Assembly: GCF_037038585.1 (NCBI RefSeq)
Contig: NC_092541.1
Location: 1,249,445 to 1,313,444, forward strand
DNA length: 64,000 bases
Reading direction: 5' to 3'
Source: Patagioenas fasciata
Taxonomy: Eukaryota > Chordata > Aves > Columbiformes > Columbidae
This document shows positions 11,401 through 26,400 of this stretch, in pieces. The position numbers and the translations under genes were made by a program. Numbering within the stretch: the first letter of the stretch is position 1; the number at the start of each line of letters is the position of its first letter. The notes beneath the pieces were generated by a model. That model made no database searches. It worked only from the letters and a program-made list of their open reading frames with translations, and had not been told where the DNA came from.

Positions 11401-14400
11401 GAAGTCTCTGTGTCCTGGTCACTTGGTTTAAATAATAAAGAACTTATAAGGAAGTCTGCCATGTGGGACGGTTGCTTATTCTGCAGCTTGGGAAAGCATT
11501 CCCTACATTTTGGATTGAATCCATGCTCCAGAGGTTGCTCATATTTAAGTGAACACGATGTTTTAAATACATCAAGTGAGTAACGCTCTAAGCACGCACA
11601 GAAAGCTATTTATAGCCTTGTTCCTCCCCTAGTGCACCCAGGGCAATGAATATTTCAAACAATTGCATTAAATTAACTGTCAAAAGCCTAATTCTGTCTC
11701 CACAGAGCTTGAGCTGCAGTTCGGGATTACCCAAGACACAACATAAGGCAAGTGAGACTTCTTCAGAAATTTCAAAGCAAAAACCTTCCCGTTTCAGGCT
11801 TCCAGCTTCACAGGTAAACTAAGAGAGGTCTGCAGACGGGGGATAAGACAAACAAGCTGTAGAGATGAAGTAATTAAAGGTCTGTTAATGAGCATGTAGG
11901 TATGAAGAATTAAAAATGGCCTGTGACATGTAAAGAGCTCAATCTTTTGCAAAACAAGATGTCATGAGACGTCTGATTCAGCGTGTGTTTGACACCGATG
12001 GGAATGGTCCGGGTACACGTGAAGGCAAAGCCGCTGTTTCTTACCACCTCATCCTCCGTAGGCTTGAAAACATAAGTTCACATTTAGTGCGGTGTCTCGA
12101 TCACAACATTAATCATGAACACATTCAACTATTCCCTCCGAAACACGACACGGTAAAGCAATAACACGCCACATGTGCTACACAGGCAAGAAACTGCTGC
12201 AGAATTAAGAGGCACTGGAATATTCCCATATTACAGAAGATTAGCTCCTTTTTCCTCCCTACCAGACAGAAGGTAAAGTAACTAATATTACTCCTAACAG
12301 TTAAAATGAATATATAAGCAAGATTTCACTGCTGCAGAAACACAGCCCTTGGGTTTGGCTGATTCTGGAGCACAAACACACTGCGCTTCAGCCAGAGCAT
12401 GAGGTGCATGTGCCACCCGCAGCCCCTAAATCGATGGTTCTTTGTAATGGGGACAAACAGAGCCACATTTCCCTTTATATGCCAATTATACTGCTTTTCC
12501 TGGAGCCCTTGGGAATGACCAAGAGACAGTCTGTATGAAAACACTTAACTGAAAACGTTGCTGTTTAAACAGCTCGGAAATTGGTAAATACATTAAAAAC
12601 CTCTCTAAATAGGTTCTGCATTGCCGGTCAGCGCTCACCTCCTCCCCCTCCTCGGAGTGCGTGGATAACTGGTCGTGCTGAATGATCTCGGCATCCTCCT
12701 CGGTCGGTCCGTTGCCCACCCGGATCCCGCCGAAGTTGTGCGTTCCCTAACACGGGCGGAAAAGAGAAAGAGCAAAGTGTCCTTGGGGTTTTGCCTCCAG
12801 AGCGCGCGTTTCTTAAAGATCCACGTGCAGCAGCAGCTCACAGAAGAAAACCAAATATTAAGTGGTAAGGCCCAGGTTAAGGCAGCTGTACGACTCTAAT
12901 TCCCAGCTTGGATGGGAAAGTGCTGATTCCTGCTAGGGCTGGGGAAAAAAAGTCTGTCTGAGTGAACGCTTGATGCATTTCTACACGGTAACTGCAAGCC
13001 CAAGGAAAATTAAAGGCAGGTTTCTCAAGAGGACGTTTGCTGGCACAACAGAGCGAAGGGGTGTTTTGTTGGACAAGCTCTGCCCCAGCACTGCTGCTGC
13101 AAACGAAACGAGTCACAGAGCGGCGACCCAAAGCAGAACGGACCGACACAAATACACATAACACCCTTGCTCCCCGCCAAATCAGGCTCTCCCTTGCTTG
13201 GAAATTCCACTTTGTGCCAGGCGTTTGCTCTGACATTCCAGACCTGACACTCGGCTGCAATCCATTGCACTCCAAATAGAAGAGAATAACCCACAAAGCT
13301 GAAACTTTGATGGTCAGGAGCTCCTCTCACCTGACAACTGCACCCATTGCAGTTAATATTTCATGTACATCAGGCTTCCTCCTCTAGAGCCTCTTACCAC
13401 CAAGAAAGGATGCACAGACCTGTTGGTCATTATATAAGCAGAGCTTATATGCAATGTAAATGCATATTAGACAACAAAAGCCTGACTTGCACATGCTTAT
13501 ATTTGGATTTCTGTTCAGCCCGCAGCTCTGAGTGCTGTGCAGCACGATTTTCATCTCCCTCCGGATGCTCTGAACACAGAAAATGCTCATGACTGAATCA
13601 GGGAACTATGAATTAAAACCTGCGAGTCTGACCCACCTGGAGAGGCCAATGGAAACACCATAGATGGAAAGAAAAGGCCCTGTATTCAGCTTTAGCACCG
13701 TACGGGTGTCACCTGTGACGTGGAACGTGAACAGGCTAACTCAACACATCAAGACGTTGTAAATTTAGAGATGACTATGAAAACCAAGGAGGTTTAAGAC
13801 CCGGTGACCCGTCTGCTGTCACAGCTCCATCGCTCTGCCACTCCACGGTACACATAACCACACAGAATCCCAGAGTGTCAGGGGTTGGAAGGGACCTGGA
13901 AAGCTCATCCAGTGCAATCCCCCCATGGAGCAGGAACACCCAGCTGAGGTTCCACAGGAAGGTGTCCAGGCGGGTTTGAATGTCTGCAGAGAAGGAGACT
14001 CCACAACCCCCCTGGGCAGCCTGGGCCAGGCTCCGACACCCTCACCAGGAAGAAGTTTCTTCTCATATTTAAGTGGAACCTTTTGTGTTCCAATTTGAAC
14101 CCATTGCCCCTGTCACTGGTTGTCACCGAGAAGAGCCTGGCTCCATCCTCCTGACACTCCCCCTTTAGATATCTGTAAACATGAATGAGTCCCCCCTCAG
14201 TCTCCTCTTCTCCAGCTCCAGAGCCCCAGCTCCCTCAGCCTTTCCTCACACGGGAGATGCTCCACTCCCTCCAGCATCTTGGTGGCTGCGCTGGACTCTC
14301 TCCAGCAGTTCCCTGTCCTTCTGGAACTGAGGGGCCACAACTGGACACAATATTCCAGGTGTGGTCTCCCCAGGGCAGAGCAGAGGGGCAGGAGAACCTC

Positions 14401-17400
14401 TCTGACCTACTGACCACCCCCTTCTAACCCACCCCAGGTACCATTGGCTTCCTGGCCACAAGGGCCCAGTGCTGGCTCATGGTCACCCCGCTGTCCCCAG
14501 GACCCTCAGTGATTTCTGAGATGAAGTTGCTGGGAGGCCATCACATAAACATGATGTTTGGGAACACGTAATGCAAACAGAAATGCTTCACTGAGAAGAA
14601 TCCTTCGACAAATACGCAAGAGAAGTTAAAAAGGGGAACTTAACCTGGGGGGCTGTGCTGGGAAGGTACTTTTCGTGCCGCTCGGCAGGTTTTGATTTCG
14701 GCAGCACTCCTGCAAAGAAGTGTCTCTGCATTCTGCGCACACATAACTATTCTCCTTCAGCCTGGTAGTTCTTCCCGAACGTATCAACTTTGCTGAACTT
14801 TCCTCTTTCCGAGAGAAAGTGGGGTTTTTTTTTCACCCTAAAGGTGCAGTTGTCATTCACTTAGGAAATTCAGACACATTCCACGCTCTCTTGATAATTA
14901 GATAGAAAGCCAACTCCCATCTTTAAATCCACCGGGTGGTTTTATTTGTCAATCCACTCACTGTCGCAGGCGCTGCTGCCTCTAGTGCCTGCTCGTTCGG
15001 GACTGTGCTGACCTGGGCCTCCACGGGCTGCCCTTCCTGATAGTGAATGGAAGAGAAAGAAAGGGAGGAGGAAGAAAACAAAAAGAGAAAGGGAGACGGA
15101 TGGAGGGGACATGGGAGGATGGAGGATGGTCAGAGAAGGGAGAGGGAGTGTCTTTAACTGAACTGATCTTCAACTCACGTAACATCCTACAAGCCGTCTG
15201 CCAGACATGCAGGGAGAATTTTCAGTATCCTCAGTGCACGTGTGCCAGGTTCCTGCGTTTTTATATCAAGACACTACACGGTACACTTGGAAACCTTGAA
15301 GAGCACCCCAGAAGGCAACCTCTTGCATAATAACTGCGTCAGGCTATTTTTTTTCCTTTTAGTTGTTATTTTTTTGCCATCCAAACCGCCTTAACAAAGC
15401 TGGAAAGTCTGCCAGCCAATTAAGCTTAAATCTCTGCTTCTACATGGTCAGCCTGGTGAAGGCCCAGAAGTGCATCCAGCACCCTGTAGGACTGAGGGCT
15501 GACAAAGCCCAAGCCGCTTTTTATTCACCACCAACATAAAGGGTTTTTGAAAGCAGGTTTGATGCTGGATGCAGATCTGAGAAGCAGGCAGGCAATGCTT
15601 TGCCTCCAGTAAAACCCACCTGCCTTTCATGGCCAGGAATGTGCACAAAAGAACACGTTTTACAGGTCACAACGCAGCGTGAACCTACGTACCCAAGATT
15701 AAGGTGGAAAAAATAATGTTTCAACTGTAATTCATTTTCATATTGCAAATAGAAGAGGGAGTCACCCACCAAGTGCTTTCTCCTTAAGTACTGATGGCGA
15801 AGGACCAGGGGTTTCGCTACCAGCATCCAGGGCACACACAGCAACGCCACCACCACAAGGAAGCACTGGAGCCCTTGCTGGAAAAGAAATGAGTCTCAGA
15901 TGATTCAGCGGCAGCTTCACGCTTGATTTCACAATTATAAGGTCAATTAAAGACTCTAATATCATGAAGCATCTCTGAGCATATTCTAGCAAAAGCACGT
16001 ACCTGCCCTTTATAGAGCATCTTATTACTGGGGTCACTATATGAGAACAGAAACATGTTGATAAAGTGGATTAAAAGGCTTGGTGCATCCTTTGAGGTGT
16101 GAGCATCGTAGGCTGTCCACTTGTAGAAAATGAGGATAACAAGGTATCCGAACAGTGATGACATGAAAATCATTTCTGGAATAAATCCAAGGTATATGTT
16201 CAGTGGCTTCTTAAAATAGCTACAGGAAAAAAGAACAAAGGAGAGGTTATCATTACATTTGGTCAGCATTAGGCATATGTAGGGCAAATAATGTTAGTGA
16301 GAACGTGCAGAGCATCTTTGGAACAGAACTGCAGGGGCTGAGCGTTTCAACAACAGCTGGGAGTTAAGCACATTAACTACTTGACATGGATAGTTCTGCA
16401 CACACAGACAAACAACTTCAATCAGAAACTGAAGTCTGATACGGCTCCCGCATCTTAAACTAATAATACATTACACACAGTTTTCCCCCATAGAGAAAAA
16501 CAGAGCAAAGCACTTACATGTGGTTGAGAAGGCTCAACGCGACACCAAAGAGCATGTGGATGATGCCGAGAATCACCGACATTTTCATCTTAAAGGAATT
16601 GAGGAAGGCCAGCTTATTGGTGGCAATGTTCCAAATCTGCAAACAACAACGCTGAGTCAGCCAAAAGAGAACCAGAAGAGAAGGAAGATGTTCACTGTGA
16701 GCTCAGTGTTAAACACTCAGGAAGGATCAGGCTGTAAGAGCGGGTGTTTTCCAAAGACGGGTTTGTCACGCGGATATCTTTTGGGGAAATGAGCAGACAA
16801 CCCTTTCTGCTAGGAACGCTGTCCTACAGCAACCGACCCCGCCATTAGAGCAGGAATAGAACCTTGCTTGCTTTTATGGCAGGCAAAAGCTGCAGGAATA
16901 AGGGGCTGTGTCCTTGAGAAAAGAAATGATCACCCATTTGAATAAACAATTGCACACGGCTCTGATTTTCTGCACTTCCTCGCTAACGCGGAACACACGC
17001 AAGCTGTGTGTCAAACACTAAGCAGGGCTGTTGATGTAGGCAGATGCAAAATGACAAATGACTTGGAAAATCACCTTTCCGAGACCGAATGAAAAGCTTC
17101 GCTAACTAACTTTCCCCAGGGTAAAAAAGTAACTTCAAAAAGCGATCTGCAAATCTAACCAGATTTGATTCAAACGCTGCAGGTTAGAGAGGGTGGGAAA
17201 GAAGCCTTTAATGGACCTGAGGACACATCTCTCTACCCTGAATCTAATGTCTCAATAGGAAATGAGGTAATTTTATCGTTCAGGAGTATTTCCAACACTG
17301 ATAAGGAGTTTGCTAAGGAACGGCTGGGCGGTGGAAATCGTTCACAGTGAACTGGACAGGCACTTTTCTTTCGGTTGACAAAGAGGGTGTTCATGAAGGA

Positions 17401-20400
17401 CAATGAAGGAAGGAAGAGCTCTTACCGGGTCGATGCCAAAGGGGTAGGGTCCGCCGAACACCCCGGGAATGGCGGGGTTCAGCTGCAGCAGAGGAGTGCG
17501 CTCCAGCAAAGCGTCTCTGTTTGGGTGCAAGTAGATCACACAAACATTAACACCAGCAGTTCTGTCCTCTCTCCGTAAATCTAACAACATTCTTCCCTGG
17601 GAGAGCGAGGAACATCTCGAAGTGAGAGAACTTCAAGGTTCCTGTGTGGTCCTAGATATTTTCCAGGTGAATAATAAATGAGCATGAAAGATGCGGGGAC
17701 AGCGATCTTGCTCCGTCTGTGAGGAGAAAGGCACTAAACTTCATCTCTACAAGTTTTCTGGGGTAAAAAGTTTATTTGAAGCTTGATGGGTATTTACACC
17801 CTGCTTCCAATTCTACTTGAGACTGAGTTCAGAGGTTTTTCTCCTCCTGAGCTGGGAGGACAATGGGGAAAGATCGGTCACCTGCTCATTCCTGTCACTC
17901 TTTATCTGGTTACCAACTATTTACTCACGTCCAGTTGGCTTTTGTGAACATTGGCCGGACGCTCCATGATGAACCAAACATATTAAGAGACTTGGAGAAG
18001 CAATCGTTGTAGATGAGGCCTGTGTAGGTGGAAAACAGTCCCATCAGCAGAATGATGTATCGACCACTAAAAACCATGTTGAACATCTAGTATAAAACAA
18101 AAATGAATGTTCCGTGAGAAAAAGGAAGACTAAACAGTGAAATCAGTTGGTTGCAGGACAAACAATAATCGGCCATATGGACTAAAAGCTCAAAATCTCT
18201 GCTTCCCCATGGTGGGGATTAAAGGTGCGAGAGGCAGAACGGAATCTGCACACAGAGGATAATCAGGCAGCGTGACTGCCCGCGGAGGACCCGGGATTAG
18301 CTGGGAGGATGAACTGCACCGATTCCAGCCCCCAGCTGGCAGCATTTGTTTGGAATTGACCCTGTTCAGCGTTCTCCACGCTCTGGCAATGGGTCTTAAT
18401 TCACCTCCTGTCAGCCTGAGCCCTGAGCAAGCAAAACCCACCTACATCAGCAAAGAAGAATAATCTTGGAGATATGATATATATGTATAGAAAATAGGAG
18501 CTTTGCAGTGACTGAATCCCTTTATGATCTAATCAGGGGTGATTTGTTTGCAACGGCTTATCTACACTAGATAAACAACTTCCTTCAAACAACTGAAAGG
18601 AATCATTTCCTATGAATATCCAAAAGGAAAACCAAAGGAACTCACTACTATTATGAAATTATGCTACTCAGCCTCTGGTCTGCAGGCTTCACACTCTGTG
18701 TGCTCCACAAATCTCAGATGTAAGGAGCGATGAGCATTGTCAACTCAAGGGCGGAAAGATGTGAGTAAACCAAGCCGCAACCCTTTGTTTTAAAGGCAAA
18801 GCTCAGCACGACCTGTCACTTTACCTCGTTGTCACTCTTCTGGGACAGGATACGACTCTCGCGAAGCACCATCCAGACAGCGATCAGAGTCATCAGGATT
18901 CCGTGGCCGAAGTCTCCAAACATCACAGCAAACAGAAACGGGAAGGTAATGATGGTATACGGCGCTGGAAGAGAAAAGATCACACCCCTAGCGCACTCGT
19001 TTGAGTAAGCCCAGACTTACTACGGCACAATTAAAGCAATTTAGCAATAGAACCCCCAAGCTTTGCTTCTGAGAGGCCTTGAGTACTCTAGTAGAAATTT
19101 TCACGCAGGACAGATAGACCAGACCACCACAATGAAAAACCGAGATAAACATCTTGGACTTTTATAAGTATGAATTTACCTGGATTTATTTCCCGATACG
19201 TTCCAATGCCATAAGCATCAACAATGTTTTGAAAGCCACAGGTGAACTTGTTCGTTTTGTTGTAAGTCGGTGGGGTCTGATTGGTTTGCATCCTGTTTAA
19301 AATGGACGGGACAGTGGATCCGCTGTGCTCCTATTAATTAATTAAAAAAAACCAAGAGTAAAACTCTCGTTAGCATTTGGAAAACTACAATCTGGTGTTT
19401 TTGTAGGGTGCTTGCATGATGACAAACGCATTGAACAGCTGAGGATGCTGCCAAGCTCCCACCGCGCTCCACTTTGCACAGCGGAAGGAGAAGCACTTGC
19501 AGCGAGGATGAACATTGTCTGATTAGCACAGACGAGAAAACTCGTGCAAAAGTTTGTTTGTGTTTTTAAAACAGCAAATGAAAGGACCTCAAGACACCCA
19601 GCTCTGTTATCTATCTGAGCAGAGCTTGTTCACGTCCTGGATAGCGCCTTTCCATACGTTCCACTAAATAACTGAACAGCAGGAGTACCAAGCGCAGCCA
19701 GGCTCACTGAATGTACCAAGGGACTCCAACACAGGAAAATGCCTCATGATTACAGCATTTTCCTGAACTTAAAGCTTTACACAATGTATTTGTTACCAAG
19801 TTTATCTATAAGCCACGATCCTGCATGTTAAATAAACTGTTCCCTGTGAGGGCCGATTCAAATGTGGTTTTAGAGAACGGCAATTTGGAAAAATCAATGA
19901 ATCTGTGCTGTGTGTGCTGGCAGCCGATGTTCAGCTGGAGCTGCAGCATGGAATTACTCACAGTGCCTCTCCTGAGAGCAAACTGGATAGAATCCAGGTC
20001 AGCGACGGGGCACCAGACTTCAGCGATCAAGCACTTCTGCGTCACGTCGATGTTGCACAGGTTCAGGGTATGGTAGATGGCCTTCATCTTGCGGACCTTG
20101 ATGAACCACACACGGATGTTTTTAGCAGCTGCCTGCAAAACCCTTTGGCGGTGATCCTCGGTTTGGTTCAGCACCTTTCACAGGGAAGGAGAATAAAGAT
20201 GAGGCAAAATCCTCAGCCGGAACTCGCAGGATACAGAAGTGCACAGTGAAATTGGGCTGAGCAACAAGACAAGATGACCAAGAAGGCAGTTGTAGATACT
20301 GAGGTCTTTCCTCAGCTCCTGTTATCCAGCTGAACCCCCAGGTCCCTAAGCTGCTCCCATCACACTTGTGCTCCATCTCAAGCACAAACTGCCACATGTC

Positions 20401-23400
20401 TGTAATACACACTTTAGTCTCTGTATTAATTAGCCCTGCTATGAGGTTTTAAAGCTTCTTCCCAGGGATACTCTTTCACTGCTTTCCTCCTTCAATCCCA
20501 AGGTCAGTGGGTATTTCAAACAATGAACTGTGCAGAGATCACAGGGAACATTTCTCCTCCACCCAGGTTAAAAGAGCAGAGCTCTGCAAGTGCGGTGAAC
20601 GCGGCCTTCAGAAAACACAATGAAAGTTCCTACTGAAAGGAAAAGGAGAAAGTGCTTTTTCCACTGAGGGTGTTTTCCAACTGGAACATAACTTCATTCA
20701 GGCCAAGTCGGATCTCCAGGCTGGAAAGCCTTAGACTCAAGGGGAAGTGAGGACACAGGGCACATGCAGCTCTGAACCCTCCCAGTGAAACTGCTCATGA
20801 GTTCTTGTCTACTTAACAATTGCTAAACAGCTGCACTACACAACCCCCAGCTTGAGACAGCTTCTGTATTAAATAAGCAGCACAAATGCAACCGTTTTTC
20901 CTTCTTGTTTCTGAACCTTTTATTATATTTTGTCTCAAATCCCTTAAATTTTCCTGCATTACAACATCCTGCCTTTCTCCCTTTCAGTGTTGTCAGCCAG
21001 TAGATTCGTGTGCTGGTCACTTTTTACCAACGCTCAGGCTGCTGCACAAGAGATCAGTTGTAAAGCAGAAGCTCTGCAGGGCAGCACAAGGTGAAAACAG
21101 GGAGAAAGGCAATAAAAAAAGGTTAAATTAAAGTTACCATTGCTATGTCAACTTGGAAATAGGTTTAGATGTTCTCAGAGTTCTTGAGGATGAAACAGGC
21201 AATTATAAAACATGGTATAAAAACCTGGTATCCCCTTATACATGCGTATTCCTCTCTGCTCCCTGGTGTGCAGTTCTCTGTTGTATGTACGTCTATTATA
21301 ATTAAACTCCTGTTTTAATAGGGCCCAAAGAAGTTTTCAACTGGATTATCAAAGAAAAAAGGGCATTGACCCCCGTTATTTTACCATCTGAAGATCATCA
21401 ATTCTGGTGTTGACACCAGAAGCCATTTCCTTCCGCTCCTGCGGTGTCTCTGGGCACGGGTAGAGGGAGGCGCGGAATCTGAAAGACACGCAGGGCACCT
21501 CAGTAACAGAGACGGGAAGGAGATAAATCAGTCAGGGAAACAGAACGGCTGAGCCTGAACACAGAAATAAACCAAGCAGCACATTAATAGAAGTTTCTGC
21601 TCAGCAAAGACTGCCAAGCAGAGTTTCAGTATTTAAATTCACTTTGGTTTAGGCCAAAACAGAAGCTGAATCTTCAAGAAAATGGAAGTGGGGGAGCATT
21701 GGCTGTTCCTGCGCTGGCGCTGTCACAAAGCCATGAGCCAGCCCAGCCTGTGGTGCTGCTATCACACCAGCACAGATGCCACTGGAAGTAGTGACTGTTG
21801 GTGTCCCCTGGGACAATCTCTCTCATTAATCTGTCCGAGGGTTCAACACTCAAACGCTCTTGCTTTTAGGCATTCTCTAGCAAAGCAGTCGCCCACTTTG
21901 AGCATCACGGGCTTGGGGAGTGGCTGGTGTGACTGTAAAATATGTTTCAACTACTTATGGTATGTTTTATTTGCTACCAAATGATGTACTCCTACAGTCA
22001 CTCTGAAATAAGGAGCTGAAAAATATCAATATTCAGCCGAGTCGTTCCAAATACATGAGAGAGCTGCCCAGCTGTAAGGCTTTCATACCCTTCACAGATC
22101 TTCTTGACTCTGTTCTTCAGCTGGTCGCCTTGGAAAAAGATGATAAACACAGACTTGTGCACGTAATCCCCCTAGAACAGAAGAAAGCTGCACTGTAATA
22201 GCTCAGCTATTTACAGAAAGTAGTATAATAACAATTTATAACACAGTTCTACCTTTCTTTCCTCTGAATCCATCCATACAGAGCTCATATCTGCACAGTG
22301 AGTCAAGAATGTACCTTAACAGTGAAACAGTCATAGGGAAAGCAATTTTCTTTGCCTTAGTATAGAATATCCCTACTGTATTTGTGTTTAGTGAAGGAAA
22401 ATGCTCTAATTATCTATTCTATGTAATACAAGAAACGGGAAAACCTGGGAAGATCTCTAAAAGAACAGAGATGCAATGAAATATTGATCAGCGCTTGCTG
22501 CATTCAGCTCACCCACAGGATCCAGCAAAAAGCCAAACAAGTGAATGAACAGAAGATGAAGCAGAGTTCAACAACTTTAATTCTCCAGAGAGGCCAACGG
22601 CACATTCCTTGCACAGCTGTTTGCATGTCGGGAGCCAGGTCCCCTTTCCTGCGTTTGTTGACAAGTTATTGTTCTACCTCACTGAGGAAATTTTAACATA
22701 ATGTTTCAAGAATAATTACACTAGGTGTAACCTTAACTTAAGGAAGCGTTGCACAATAAGAACAAAGTCTCTCCTAGTAGACGTAGTTCTACAGGTCAAC
22801 CACCAGCAGTTGGTGGGACTAGAAACAAAAAGGCAGTTACTGAGTTTAAACTCCTCTTTGTTCCAGTGCAACCAACACACAGACTTTACTTTTACTGCTT
22901 ACGAGTTGCCAAAGTCTGGTCATTGATCTGAGCAAAGAGGACACTGAATGTAAAACAACAGGCCCCGTCACAACATTGACTATTTTTATCTGTAATAAAG
23001 CCAATTCTCAGGTGGATGTTTAGCAAGTTGGGAGTAAATGAGCTACAGATGTTATACACTGCTCACACCCAAAGCCTCTTTCAAGGAAGATCACAACTTG
23101 CACTTGTAATTTACGCCAGAGAAGCAACTACGCCCTCCTGAAGTCCAAATTTTGAGCTGTTTTTCCCCCTTTCAACAGCATTCATTACCCCTCCTGATGT
23201 TTTTGTTCTAATACAACAGGAAAACATTTGTCACTAAAGCCTCAGAGGCTGCAAGGATGCTCTGCGAAGGGACGCAATGCAAACGTCTTCCTGCATGGAG
23301 CACATTGAGACAGAGGCTTAGACCGATAAGCAAAATTGTTTCACACATCTGAGAGTTTTGCTGCTGTAAACAAGAGTTCCTTTTACCGTCACAGGATCCT

Positions 23401-26400
23401 CCAGGGGGTTTTCAATCTCTGCCTGACGCAGGAACACGTTCCCTCGGCACACTCGCCACAGCATGCGCTCGAACATGGGGATGCGCTCGCGGTTGATCAC
23501 GCCGGCCACAAACCTGTCGAGGGGACAGAACGGGTGTCAGCTCTGCACCGCCGAGAACACACGGCTGAACACCCAGCCCACCCACGGCAGCTGGAGTTCA
23601 GCATCACATCTTGCTTTAAAATTCATTCTTCAAGCAAAATGGAAGGTCCTCTAAACACACAGGGACGAAAACACAACAAACACAACTTCACCAGAGCACA
23701 AACTTTGCCTTTCACAGCGTGAAATCGTCTATGAAAAAACACCAAAACCACAAACCTTTGGTTAAAGGAGAAAGAAATGCATTTAGACATACAGTTTCTA
23801 TGCCTGCCAGTCTTCATTTCAATAGGTTCCTGGTAGGTTACATGGCAAGGATTAGAGCAGTCACGGCTGCCACTGACCGTGTTCTAGGCCTGTGCTTCAG
23901 AAGAGCTCACTGCTTCAAACCCCTACGTCCAGATAAAGAATTACACACACACAGACAGCCTGGAAGCAGCTAATAAAGAGGATATAGAACTATAAGGATT
24001 TTTCAGAGTATTCATCACTAGTTTCAAAGCTGTGAGAGCTCAGAATGTCCCCAAGAGCCACCAGGGCAGATTGGCAAGGAACAAACTAGTAAAATTTGAT
24101 TGTGTGGAGAGACATGTGCCAAGCTCAACTATGTCCCAAGAAATGTAGGTACCCAGGACAAAACCAGAGCCCAACAGCTGGTTTTAGGATCAGCCTTGGT
24201 GGGCCAGGCTGGAAGGTTCCGCGACTGCGCTCAAATCGTGGCAGATTCCGCGGGTTGAACGAGGTGGCGACTCTAAACCAGACAAATAAAGCAGAAATGA
24301 GTGCAGTTACCCGAGTCGCAGCGGGGCGCCTCTTCCCATCTCGCTTGGTTCCAGGAGCGACGAGGATTCCTCCAACAGGTCTGGATCCGCCATCTGCTGA
24401 TGATGCAATTCAGCCTGAATTCACAAATCAATTAATATCTAATGAAACTAGTTAGTGGCATGCAGGGGACGAGGAACCAGGAGGTAGTTTGGGGAGACAA
24501 AGAAAGAAAGAAAAACCAAAAGAACGAATATAAGACAGCAGAAAGGAGAACCAGATGACAGAAAAGACATCACACGAGGAAGGAGAAAAACAAGAGGAAT
24601 ATGGAATGGTTCAGCAAAGCTTCCATACAAGAAGGGTTGTTGCGGCAGAACAGAGGGGCTGGGGGGTATGTAAGTGTGAAGAAAGGCAGAATTAAAAAGA
24701 AAATATCAAGTTTTAAATACAAGAGATGTTCCCAAGAACCACGGCACAAACCAGAGAGACACACCTCACCCTCATCCTTCCCCTGACCTTTAAACGGGGA
24801 GAAAGCCAAAGTAGACGCCGATTCCCTCTTGCGCTACTTGTGCGTTTTCTGAGCATTGAAGATGCAAGAAGTGCAAAGGGAACACCTCCTTCCTTTGGGA
24901 TTACCTGACGATAACCAGAGCTTGATCGATTCCAGGTGACTCGCCACATCAGCACGGACACGGGGGCAGAGTCAGCAACAAACCTGGATGTACCGCCTGG
25001 TAATTTCCTGTACTGGCTTTACAAAGTTGTCCCTCCAGGACAAACACACTGCTCTTCCAGCTTAAAAACAAGGCTTGGCTTTTTAAAATTAAATCTATTC
25101 ATTCTTCAAGATACTGATGCTTATTCACCACAGGTATTATTGCCAGACACGCAGGTTGCATTGCTTAAGGAAGCCTGATGCTGTTGCCCCTTTTTGGCTA
25201 CCCAGGCATTACAAGAGGACACAGATTCTTGGGAATACAGCTTGTAAGTGTCAGCAATTCAAGGCAGGGAGGATGCTCAAGTCGCAAACTCTCCTGCACC
25301 ATCTGCACATTTCCTTCCATTTCTACCTCTGCAGCTTATGTAACAAAATGATGACAATCACAGCTCCTCGGCACAGACAAAGGGCACACAGGAAGGTTTC
25401 CCCACAGGGGAAATGTGCTAAAATACACTCAGAGTTTGACCCTAGAACACGTGAAACACATGCACACATACAGTGCAGACTTGCAAAACTATATATAGCA
25501 AGTCTAGTGACTCGGCCTCAGTTGATTTGTGCAATAGCTGCGCCATAATTTGGGGGAAAAACTCTACGATGTTTTAGTCACACGTCAAATAGAAGCACTG
25601 AGCACATCCAGCTTTTGCAGGGCTGACAGTGAATGCAGCTCAGTGGTTTGTAGGGACACTCGCTTTACCTCAGGGAGCCCTTAATTGAGCCTGGAAAGTC
25701 AACACGAAGCGTTTCGGATCCTTTCAAGTTTAAGGCAACTCGTTGCAACATCAAAAACTGAATGGAAATTTTGCTTTGGGGAGAACGCGACCAAAATAAG
25801 AAAACAGCAAAGCAGCATCAGCTCTGCTTCTGGAATCAAGAATTGAGAGGCTATGTGGAAATGAAAGAGCTATCCAGCCACAACGCAGAAAAACAAGACT
25901 CTAGGAAAGACTTTGAATAAGAGTTTTCAGCAGCAGTGAGAGAAACATCATAGATATTGTGAAGTATTTCTTACTACACCAGGTCATTCAGGACTGGAAA
26001 ACCCAAGGGTGTGCATGCCAGCAATCAGAATGCAGATCTTTCATTATTAAGCATTTTCAAATTGCTCATTGTTCGCCCAGATCTGCACCTTCAATCTCGA
26101 TGTCTGAAAAAAAGGTTCATTTTCCCTACTGCTGATTGCAGTTCTGCCCTGGAATGGCTCTGGATGGCCGCACCAAACACCATACAATTCAAGCCCCTTC
26201 CAGTTTACCAACAGAACAAAAATAACTGAAGAGCATTCATTCCACCATTTAACTTATCAACCCAGGGCCCAGACAGAAAGACAGACGCAAAACAAACAGA
26301 AGAAAGCGGATGGTGAGAAGAGTCAGAGGAAGGAGAGGCAGGGACTGCATGCCATTAACCATTACTTTTCCAGTCTTCTTTTGCGCTCACACTCTAGGCA

